Positions 1 to 6,298 of a DNA stretch of 64,000 nt are shown in pieces (positions within the stretch are counted from its first letter, which is position 1; each line of letters opens with the position of its first letter). The stretch is from Planctomycetota bacterium (GTDB taxonomy: Bacteria > Planctomycetota > UBA1135 > UBA2386). A program made the translations under genes and the position numbers. The notes under the pieces were generated by a model. It had not been told where the DNA came from. It saw only the letters and a list, made by a program, of their open reading frames with translations, and did no database searches. The DNA lies in NCBI GenBank assembly GCA_028281765.1, contig JANQJF010000113.1:1-64000 (forward strand), given 5' to 3'.

Positions 1-68
1 CTCAACTTGTCCACTGACAAGCCATGTCGTCGCAGCGCCTTGCGAGCGAACCCCAGGAACACCGACAT
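1..68 (-). CDS. possible N-terminus of a gene running off the left edge
   Basis: On the minus strand an ATG at 66-68 opens 22 codons without a stop up to the window edge (begins MSVFLGFARKALRRHG). It lies 26 bases past the stop of the oxidoreductase gene on the same strand, so it could be the next gene of that operon. I see no convincing ribosome binding site and the piece is too short to assign. It could equally be chance open frame in GC-rich DNA. Confidence 0.25.
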   Translation of the reverse strand, partial: MSVFLGFARKALRRHGLSVDKL

Positions 69-94
69 ACGCAACGCACTTCAGCGACACCCCA

Positions 95-1069
95 CTAGCT
101 GCTGACCTCGATCACGATCTTCCCGTTCGCGTCGTTGGCGTCCATCCGCGCGTGGCCGTCTCGCAGTCGTTCGAACGGCAGCACCGGTCCGCGCGGGATC
201 GGCAGCGAGCCCGCTGCGAACTTCTCGACGTACTCGGTCAGCTGCTCGCTCGTGATGTCGCTCGCGTCCCCGGAGTAGGCGGTCAGCTTGACGGCGGTCG
301 GGATCTCCGCCATCGGATAGAACTCGTCCAGCACCCAGGAGCCGCCGAGGATTCCGGTCATGCAGACGACGCCGCCGCGGCGGGTGCACTGCAGCGAGTC
401 GACGAGGGTCGTGGCGCCGATCAGTTCGAGCACGCGATCGACGCCGTCGGGGCGACGCGCGCGCACGGCCGATGCGAGGTCGCCGTCGTCGACGAGCACC
501 ACATCGGCGCCCGCCTCCTCGAGCATCGCGGCCTTCGCGATCGAACGCGTCGTCGACCAGACCGTCAGGCCTAGGTCCTTCGCGAGAGCGAGCGCCGCGA
601 GTCCGACCGAGCTCGTGCCGCCGCGGATCAACAGCGTCTCGCCCGCGCGCACCTCCAGACCCTGGTGCAGCGAGCCGTGCGTCGTCTGCAGCATCTCGGG
701 GAGCGCTGCGAACTCGGCCCACGGTAGGTCGTTCGGCACGACGAGAACGTTCTCACGCGGGACCAGTGTCCGTTCCGCATAGCTGCCGTCGAAGTCGCGG
801 CCCATGCCGCCCATCAACGCGGCGACGCGCGTGCCCGGCGCGAGACCCGACCCGCCGCCGTCGAGCACTTCGCCGACACACTCGATCCCGAGCACGCGCG
901 GAAACTCGACCGAGGGGGAGTCGCCGCGCCGCGTGAACCACTCGGAACGATTCAGACCGAAAGCGCGGACGCGGATCAGCACCCAGCCGTCTCGGGGTTC
1001 GGGATCGGGCACCGTCTCGAGCACGAGTTCCTCCGGGCCGCCGGGTTCGTGGATCACGTAGGCACGCAT
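95..1069 (-). CDS. zinc-independent MDR-family NAD(P)H quinone oxidoreductase-like protein
   Basis: A 324-residue medium-chain dehydrogenase/reductase, the usual length for the quinone oxidoreductase branch. The N-terminal GroES-like half opens MRAYVIHEPGGPEEL and has the family pattern 'FPRVLGIECVGEV', where the zinc-binding GHE of alcohol dehydrogenases is replaced by GIE, so catalytic zinc is unlikely. The Rossmann half carries the nucleotide-binding turn 'LLIRGGTSSVGLAALALAK' near residues 146-164. Probable reaction: NAD(P)H-dependent reduction of a quinone or enone in the cytoplasm; the substrate cannot be told. It begins 3 bases after the stop of the endonuclease/phosphatase-fold gene, so the two are probably co-transcribed, though no functional link is evident. 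Confidence 0.85.
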   Translation of the reverse strand: MRAYVIHEPGGPEELVLETVPDPEPRDGWVLIRVRAFGLNRSEWFTRRGDSPSVEFPRVLGIECVGEVLDGGGSGLAPGTRVAALMGGMGRDFDGSYAERTLVPRENVLVVPNDLPWAEFAALPEMLQTTHGSLHQGLEVRAGETLLIRGGTSSVGLAALALAKDLGLTVWSTTRSIAKAAMLEEAGADVVLVDDGDLASAVRARRPDGVDRVLELIGATTLVDSLQCTRRGGVVCMTGILGGSWVLDEFYPMAEIPTAVKLTAYSGDASDITSEQLTEYVEKFAAGSLPIPRGPVLPFERLRDGHARMDANDANGKIVIEVSS

Positions 1070-1072
1070 GAG

Positions 1073-2056
1073 TCAGAGACGGTACCACTCGAAGTCGACG
1101 ACGACGGCGCCATGATCGCTGGGGAACGTGCGCTCGGCCTGCGGGATCGACATCGCTTCGGGGAGGCGCGGCAGCACGTGCGCGGCGACCGGTCGCAGGC
1201 TCCAGCCGGAGTCGGGGTTGTGCATGTAGAGACGGTCGATCCGGTCGTGAGCCATCGGCGCTTCGGGAGTGCCGCGTTCGAGCGGAGTCCACGTGATGCC
1301 CGGCGTGCGCACCGGATCGGGATGCACGACGCGGAACGTGTCGACCATGCCGGCATCTGCCATCGCGCGACTGACGGGGAGATCGAGCGCGCGTCGATAA
1401 CGAAACACCTGCGCCGTGTCTTCGGTCCAGTCGAGATGAGACGGACAGTTCCAGTCGCCGCCGACGAGCAGCGGGAGGGATCCGGAAAGCGCGCTGCTGT
1501 CTCCGAGGTGGGCGAGGATCTCGGTCGCTTGCTTCAGACGTTTCGACCCCGAGGACTCGAGCGCGAGGAGTTCTGCGTCGGTCGCGTCGGGGTTGTCGCG
1601 GAGGTGGTAGGGGACGTATTCGCGATAGTCGATCCACGTCGAGTACGCGAGCACTGCCCGTCCGCCTGGATCCGTGACGCGCGCGCCGATGCCGTGCCAC
1701 TTCGCGTGCAGCACCGTCCATTCGATGTCGAGCGGTGTCAGCACGCACAGATGGGTGCTCTCGCCCTGCCATTGATTCCACCCGAGCTGTGCCGCGAGCC
1801 ACGCGCCGAGCTTGGGGCGCTCATCTTCGATGTCGTAGCTCTCCTGGAGCAGGCACACGTCGGGCGCGGCGGCGCGGATCACCGCCAGCGCCTTCTCGGG
1901 TCCTTGGTCGAAGTGGTTGGCGCCGCGCTGGATGTTCCAGACGAGGACGCGGAGCGTGTCGGGCTGTGGGGGGGCAAAGGTGCAGCTGGGCGCGAGGATG
2001 GTGGCGAGGAGGAGTGCGGCTCGGGACGGTGGATGCGCGGTCGGGGGGCTCGGCAT
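1073..2056 (-). CDS. exported endonuclease/exonuclease/phosphatase-fold protein
   Basis: Recognisable as the EEP superfamily (DNase I/sphingomyelinase/inositol phosphatase fold): 'RVLVWNIQRG' near the N-terminus, 'APDVCLLQESYD' with the metal-binding Glu, 'LLVGGDWNCPSHLDW' with the G-D-W-N signature, and 'FPSDHGAVVVDFEW' with the C-terminal S-D-H catalytic motif. All key motifs are intact, so it is probably a Mg-dependent phosphodiesterase or phosphatase. I start it at the ATG at 2056, because upstream in-frame codons run through an 8-bp tandem repeat. From this start there is a hydrophobic signal ending in LAPSC, a weak lipobox, so it may be a lipoprotein. Substrate unknown. Confidence 0.8.
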   Translation of the reverse strand: MPSPPTAHPPSRAALLLATILAPSCTFAPPQPDTLRVLVWNIQRGANHFDQGPEKALAVIRAAAPDVCLLQESYDIEDERPKLGAWLAAQLGWNQWQGESTHLCVLTPLDIEWTVLHAKWHGIGARVTDPGGRAVLAYSTWIDYREYVPYHLRDNPDATDAELLALESSGSKRLKQATEILAHLGDSSALSGSLPLLVGGDWNCPSHLDWTEDTAQVFRYRRALDLPVSRAMADAGMVDTFRVVHPDPVRTPGITWTPLERGTPEAPMAHDRIDRLYMHNPDSGWSLRPVAAHVLPRLPEAMSIPQAERTFPSDHGAVVVDFEWYRL

Positions 2057-2070
2057 GGGGGCAGAGTGTA

Positions 2071-2123
2071 GCGGGAGCGGGGAGCGGGGAGCGGGGAGCG
2101 GGGAGCGGGGAGCGGGGAGCGGG
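2071..2123. repeat. 8-bp tandem repeat (gagcgggg-type unit)
   Basis: About six head-to-tail copies of an 8-base unit (GGAGCGGG in one phase), followed by a short GCGCGAGC-rich run to about 2140. It lies just upstream of the endonuclease/phosphatase-fold gene's ATG and between that gene and the divergent TetR gene. In one reading phase it would encode repeated P-L-P-A-P-R-S, which is why a longer start for that gene looks artificial. Such microsatellites vary in copy number by slippage. Confidence 0.8.
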
Positions 2124-2236
2124 CGCGAGCGCGAGCGCGCGCCCGGACCGCATTTCGCTCCCGCCATCCGCGGCCCCGGCCCGCTCCCCCGGCCCGCCCG
2201 CCAAAAAATCCACCGTCCCCCCGGAACGATTTGCTG

Positions 2237-2254
2237 ACCTATGCATAGATAGGT
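2237..2254. promoter_or_regulatory. probable TetR operator 1 (tetR gene)
   Basis: ACCTATGCATAGATAGGT: an imperfect inverted repeat with ACCTAT/ATAGGT arms, 8 bases before the tetR start codon. The same site with only two changes recurs at 2891-2908 before the downstream SDR gene. AT-rich symmetric sites in otherwise very GC-rich DNA, next to a TetR gene, are what an autoregulatory operator looks like. It overlaps the likely ribosome binding or promoter region. Confidence 0.75.
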
Positions 2255-2262
2255 AAGATCCA

Positions 2263-2841
2263 ATGCCGATGGCTACCCAAGACACCCCGAACCGACTGCT
2301 CGATCTCGCTCAGGACCTCGTCCAGGAGCGCGGATTCAACGCGTTCAGCTACAAAGACCTGGCCGGGGCCATCGGGATCAAGACCGCGAGCGTCCACTAC
2401 CACTTTCCGGTCAAAGAAGACCTCGGGGCCGCCCTGATCACGCGCTACCGAGATCGGCTCGACGCAGCCCTGGCCGAGATCGATCGCGGCGCGCGATCGG
2501 GAAAGTCGAAGCTACGGCGCTTCATCCAGCTCTATCGAGACACCGAGGCGTGTGGCGCGATCTGTGCGTGCGGATCCCTCGCGGCCGATCGTGAGACCCT
2601 CCCCGCGGCGATGCAGGACGGGGTCGAGGATTACTTCAGTCGTGCCGAGCAGTGGATCGCGAAGACGATCTCCGACGGAGTGCGGGCGGGTGAGTTCGAG
2701 CTCGCGGGCCCACCGACCGAAGCTGCAACGACCCTCCTCGCGGGTTTGCAGGGCGGACTGATCCTGTCTCGTGCGCGGCCCGGCAGGCAAACGCTCGAGG
2801 TCGTGCAGCGGAACTTCTTTCGAACTCTGGAGCCGTCTTGA
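2263..2841 (+). CDS. TetR/AcrR-family transcriptional repressor
   Basis: 192 residues. N-terminal helix-turn-helix (about residues 8-55): 'NRLLDLAQDLVQERGFNAFS' leads into 'YKDLAGAIGIKTASVHYHF', the canonical TetR recognition helix ending in V-H-Y-H-F. The remainder is the helical ligand/dimerisation domain, with cysteines in 'CGAICACGSL' that could make it thiol- or metal-responsive, although related regulators also have them without known sensing. An alternative ATG lies two codons downstream. Matching operators in front of this gene and of the SDR at 2912 suggest it represses both. Inducer unknown. Confidence 0.9.
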   Translation: MPMATQDTPNRLLDLAQDLVQERGFNAFSYKDLAGAIGIKTASVHYHFPVKEDLGAALITRYRDRLDAALAEIDRGARSGKSKLRRFIQLYRDTEACGAICACGSLAADRETLPAAMQDGVEDYFSRAEQWIAKTISDGVRAGEFELAGPPTEAATTLLAGLQGGLILSRARPGRQTLEVVQRNFFRTLEPS

Positions 2842-2890
2842 TCCGGCTCCGACGTCGCGTGTTGCGCGCGCTTTTTTGCTCACCAAACCT

Positions 2891-2908
2891 ACCTATACAT
2901 AGATAAGT
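2891..2908. promoter_or_regulatory. probable TetR operator 2 (SDR gene)
   Basis: ACCTATACATAGATAAGT, 16 of 18 positions identical to the site at 2237-2254, placed 3 bases before the ATG of the SDR gene. Occupation would block transcription or initiation of that gene. The pairing is read directly from sequence; binding by the neighbouring TetR protein is inferred. Confidence 0.75.
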
Positions 2909-2911
2909 ATC

Positions 2912-3676
2912 ATGACGACTCCGAACACTCGCGCTCTCATCATCGGCGGCTCCACCGGCATGGGGAAGGCCACCGCGGCCCGGCTACTCCAACGCGGCGT
3001 CGACGTCCATCTGGTCGCGCGCGACCTCGGAAAGCTCGAGGCGGCGCAGCAGGAACTCTCCTCCTTGGGAAACGTCCGCATTTCGAGCGTGGATCTCTAC
3101 GACCCCGCGGCCGTCGAGGCCTTTCGGGGCGAGATCCGGGCCGAGAGTGCACACATCCGCTATCTCGTGAACGCGGCCGGATACTTCAGTCCGAAGTCGT
3201 TCTTGGATCACACGGCCGAAGACTACGACCGCTACCACGACCTGAATCGCTCGATGTTCTTCATCACGCAGGAGGTCGCGCAGAACATGCGTGCGAACGG
3301 CGGCGGATCGATTGTCAACGTCGGCTCGATGTGGGCGAAGCAGGCGATCGCCGCGACGCCTTCGTCGGCCTACTCGATGGCCAAGGCCGGGTTGCACGCG
3401 TTGACGCAGCACCTCGCGATGGAGCTCGCGGGTGACGGCATTCGGGTCAACGGCGTCTCACCTGCGGTCGTCGTCACCCCGATCTACGGGGCGTTCATCG
3501 AGCCGACCGAGATCGAGGAGCAGCTGCAGGCATTCAACGACTTCCACCCGATGGGTCGGATCGGCCAGCCTGACGACGTCGCGGCGACGATCGATCACCT
3601 GTTGTCGGACGAGGCGGGCTGGGTCACCGGTGCGGTGTGGGACGTCGACGGCGGCGTGATGGCCGGTCGCAACTGA
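2912..3676 (+). CDS. short-chain dehydrogenase/reductase (SDR)
   Basis: 254 residues, classical SDR length. Cofactor motif 'IIGGSTGMGKATA' (G-x-x-x-G-M-G) near residue 11, 'LVNAAGYFS' (the N-A-A-G structural motif), catalytic Ser in 'IVNVGSMW', catalytic Tyr/Lys in 'YSMAKAG', and 'RVNGVSPAVV' after the active site. It is therefore a probably active NAD(P)-dependent oxidoreductase of the cytoplasm. It follows the TetR gene by 70 bases and has the same operator in front, so it is likely induced by the TetR ligand, which may be its own substrate. Substrate unknown. Confidence 0.88.
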   Translation: MTTPNTRALIIGGSTGMGKATAARLLQRGVDVHLVARDLGKLEAAQQELSSLGNVRISSVDLYDPAAVEAFRGEIRAESAHIRYLVNAAGYFSPKSFLDHTAEDYDRYHDLNRSMFFITQEVAQNMRANGGGSIVNVGSMWAKQAIAATPSSAYSMAKAGLHALTQHLAMELAGDGIRVNGVSPAVVVTPIYGAFIEPTEIEEQLQAFNDFHPMGRIGQPDDVAATIDHLLSDEAGWVTGAVWDVDGGVMAGRN

Positions 3677-3677
3677 G

Positions 3678-3914
3678 TCAGCGCAACTGAGTCACGGCCT
3701 TCTTCGCTCGGCTTTCCGTCGGCATCGAATCGACACCGAAACAGGTTGCCGTCCCGGTGGAACCACAGCGTGTGATTCGACGCAGCGAGCCATCGAGTTC
3801 TAGTCGCCGCTCGATCGTCTGGAGCGCGATCGGCACGGATCCTTCCAGGCCGCCTTCGGTCGTCTTGCAAGACGAGAACCAGATGCAGCCCGCGAGAAGG
3901 AGGAGAGCGCGCAT
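3678..3914 (-). CDS. small predicted lipoprotein
   Basis: 78 codons from an ATG at 3914, separated by one base from the stop of the ChaN-like gene upstream on the same strand, so almost certainly translationally coupled. It opens with MRALLLLAGCIWFSSC, a short signal with a lipobox-like SSC, then a mature part with two further cysteines ('RCGSTGTATCFG') that could form a disulphide. No family recognised. Its stop codon sits in a 14-bp tandem duplication shared with the convergent SDR stop. Confidence 0.6.
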   Translation of the reverse strand: MRALLLLAGCIWFSSCKTTEGGLEGSVPIALQTIERRLELDGSLRRITRCGSTGTATCFGVDSMPTESRAKKAVTQLR

Positions 3915-3915
3915 G

Positions 3916-4722
3916 TCAGATGCCCGGAGGCGGATCGAAGAAGTAGACGCCCTCGTCCGTGCGCACCAGATCGCCGCGGCGTGCGACATCACTGCGATGC
4001 CATGCGCGACGCAGCGTCCGCGACATCCGAGCGCCGACGGTCGCGTGGGGCAGCTCGACGCGGCCGACGAGCTTGCCAGGACCGAGGAGGTGCGCGTGGC
4101 CGACGATCACGACGACGAGGCGCCGCGGCATGTGGGCATGTGCAAGGCGGAGGCGCGCGGCCATGAACTTGTCCCGGCGTTCGAGGGGCAACCGCGGCGT
4201 CGGTTCGAGCGCGAACACCGGCGCGTCCGTGTCGCGCGCGAACTCCAGCACGTCGCGATAGAAGTCCGAGTCGATCTCGCCGTGATCGAGCCACGAGCCG
4301 TCCCACCGATCGCGAATCGCGTCGCAGAGGGCTTCGAGGTTGCTATCCCCGTCGAGGTATCGCGCGACCATCGGTTCGTCCGCGGTGCCGATCGCCTCGA
4401 GGCCGAACGCGAGACGGCGCGACTTGGCCAGGTCGCGCAGCAGAGCGAGCATCAAGTCGTGTAGTCGACGATCCTCGTGGTGATCGCCGAGGTAGAGCAC
4501 GGCCTTGTCCGTCAGGCTGTGGATGAACTCTTCGCGACTGACAGACGCCGTCAGCTCGTCACCGAGGCTGCGATAGTGGGTCTCCTTGTAGTGGCGCAGA
4601 TACGGCGGTCCGGACGGGCTCGGGTCTTCGGACTGCGCGCCCGGCCATCCGAGCTCATTGGTCTGGCACGCGGCGAAGACCGTGAACAGCAACAAGGGAA
4701 GCGTCAGGCGAAGGGAGGACAT
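3916..4722 (-). CDS. ChaN-like (Cofac_haem_bdg) lipoprotein
   Basis: 268 residues. Lipoprotein signal MSSLRLTLPLLLFTVFAAC with lipobox FAAC. The mature part matches the ChaN/PF04187 pattern: 'VLYLGDHHEDRRLHDLML' (family G-E-x-H-x-x-x-x-x-H region, with the Glu as Asp here), 'LAFGLEAIG' (family 'a-l-E-m-f') and 'VVVIVGHAHLLGPG' near the C-terminus (family V-G-x-G-H-x). Members are putative haem- or iron-binding surface lipoproteins; no reaction is established. It is co-directional and coupled with the tiny lipoprotein that follows, so the pair may work together at the outer surface. Confidence 0.75.
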   Translation of the reverse strand: MSSLRLTLPLLLFTVFAACQTNELGWPGAQSEDPSPSGPPYLRHYKETHYRSLGDELTASVSREEFIHSLTDKAVLYLGDHHEDRRLHDLMLALLRDLAKSRRLAFGLEAIGTADEPMVARYLDGDSNLEALCDAIRDRWDGSWLDHGEIDSDFYRDVLEFARDTDAPVFALEPTPRLPLERRDKFMAARLRLAHAHMPRRLVVVIVGHAHLLGPGKLVGRVELPHATVGARMSRTLRRAWHRSDVARRGDLVRTDEGVYFFDPPPGI

Positions 4723-4777
4723 TCGTCAGAAGCGGGTGTAAACCAACGGGCTGTCGAACCCAAAAGCTGATCGAATC

Positions 4778-5452
4778 ATGAGCACGCGTGTCGGTGTCGT
4801 CCTGTCCGGGTGTGGCTTTCTCGATGGTGCCGAGATCCACGAGTCCGTGTTGACCCTGTTGCACCTCGACCGAGCGGGAGCGGAAGTCGTGTGCATGGCG
4901 CCCAAGAAGGCGCAGATGCACGTCGTCGACCATACGACCGGAGAACCGGTCGAAGGTCAAACTCGCGACGTATTCGTCGAGGCGGCGCGTATCGCCCGCG
5001 GCAAGATCCGTGATCTCGCGGAGGTTGGCCCGGACGAACTGGACGCGCTCGTGATGCCGGGTGGCTTCGGTGCGGCCAAAAACCTCAGCAACTTCGCGGT
5101 CGTGGGCGCCGATGCCGAGGTCGATCCGAGCCTGCGCTCGTTGATCACCGGAATGCGAGCCGCCGGCAAGCCGATCGGCGCGATCTGCATCTCGCCGGCC
5201 GTACTCGCGGCTGCGCTGCGCGGTTCGGAGACCGAGGCCACGCTCACGATCGGGGACGACGCCGGGACGGCCGGCGCGCTCGAGGCGATGGGGGCAGCGC
5301 ACGAGTGCTGTACGGTCACGGAGTTCGCGGTCGACGAGGCGAACAAGATCGCGTCGACGCCCGCATACATGTTCGACGCCAAGATCGCGGACGTTTCGCG
5401 GGGAATCGAACAGCTCGTCGAGAAAGTCATGTCGTGGGCAGGAGGTCGGTGA
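4778..5452 (+). CDS. elbB: ElbB-type glyoxalase (DJ-1/PfpI superfamily)
   Basis: 224 residues, the normal ElbB/ES1 length. 'VGVVLSGCGFLDGAEIHESV' is the diagnostic ElbB N-terminus, 'ALVMPGGFGAAKNLSNFA' the conserved glycine-rich segment, and 'PIGAICISPAVLA' holds the nucleophile-elbow cysteine of the DJ-1 superfamily. E. coli ElbB has weak glyoxalase activity and was linked to isoprenoid synthesis; the physiological role is open. It is coupled to the downstream SDR by a TGATG stop/start overlap, suggesting aldehyde or ketone detoxification as a common theme (inference). Confidence 0.9.
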   Translation: MSTRVGVVLSGCGFLDGAEIHESVLTLLHLDRAGAEVVCMAPKKAQMHVVDHTTGEPVEGQTRDVFVEAARIARGKIRDLAEVGPDELDALVMPGGFGAAKNLSNFAVVGADAEVDPSLRSLITGMRAAGKPIGAICISPAVLAAALRGSETEATLTIGDDAGTAGALEAMGAAHECCTVTEFAVDEANKIASTPAYMFDAKIADVSRGIEQLVEKVMSWAGGR

Positions 5453-6231
5453 TGAGTGGAGTATTGGAGAGCAAGCGGTGCCTCGTCACCGGGGGTGGCA
5501 CGGGCATCGGGCGCGGCATCGCGACCGAGATCATCCGCGCCGGCGGACGCGTGGCGGTCACGGGCCGGCGAGTCGAGAAGCTCGAAGAGACAGTCGCGGC
5601 GTGCCAGGAGCTCGGCGGCGAAGCCGTCGCGGTCGCGTGCGACGTCACGGACGCCGCCTCGGTCAAGCGCTCGACCGACGAGGTCGCCGAGAAGCTCGGC
5701 GGGATCGACTGTCTCGTCAACAATGCCGGCATCGGCGGACCGAACGCATGCAGCGGGGACGGCGAGGACCGGTGGGATGGCATCATCCGCACCAACCTCG
5801 ACGGCATCTTCTTCTGTAGCCGCGAAGCGCTGCGCCACATCCCCGACGGCGGCCGGATCGTCAACATCTCGTCCGTGCTCGGTCAGTTCGGCGTGCCGGG
5901 CTACACCGCCTACTGCGCGAGCAAGCACGGCGTGATCGGTTTCACGAAGGCGCTCGCGCTCGAGGTGGCGGCGCGGCAGATCACCGTGAACGCGATCTGT
6001 CCCGGGTGGGTGGACACCGTCATGGCGTCGGACGGCATGCAGGACATGGCGAACGGCATGGGCGTTTCGTTCGAGGAGGCCCGCAAGATCGCGATGGACG
6101 GTGTGCCGATCGGGCGGATTCTGCAGCCGGAGGAGGTCGGGGGGCTCGTGGTCTATCTCGCGAGCGACGCCGCCAGCGGGATGACGGCGCAGGCCCTGAG
6201 CCTGTGCGGCGGACAGGTGATGAACGGCTAG
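5452..6231 (+). CDS. short-chain dehydrogenase/reductase, FabG/3-hydroxyacyl type
   Basis: 259 residues from an ATG overlapping the elbB stop (TGATG); earlier in-frame starts would lie inside elbB. SDR signatures: 'CLVTGGGTGIGRGIA', 'LVNNAGIGG' (NNAG), 'IVNISSVLGQFG' with the catalytic Ser, 'YTAYCASKHGVIGFTKALAL' with Tyr and Lys, and 'ITVNAICPGWVDT'. This is close in style to 3-oxoacyl-ACP reductases and hydroxybutyrate-type dehydrogenases, but no fatty-acid genes are nearby, so the substrate is unassigned. Confidence 0.88.
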   Translation: MSGVLESKRCLVTGGGTGIGRGIATEIIRAGGRVAVTGRRVEKLEETVAACQELGGEAVAVACDVTDAASVKRSTDEVAEKLGGIDCLVNNAGIGGPNACSGDGEDRWDGIIRTNLDGIFFCSREALRHIPDGGRIVNISSVLGQFGVPGYTAYCASKHGVIGFTKALALEVAARQITVNAICPGWVDTVMASDGMQDMANGMGVSFEEARKIAMDGVPIGRILQPEEVGGLVVYLASDAASGMTAQALSLCGGQVMNG

Positions 6232-6298
6232 GCGCGCTCGCCCCGAGAAGATCGGAAATGGCTGACCCCGATCCGTGTGCCGTGAACCCCACCCGGTC

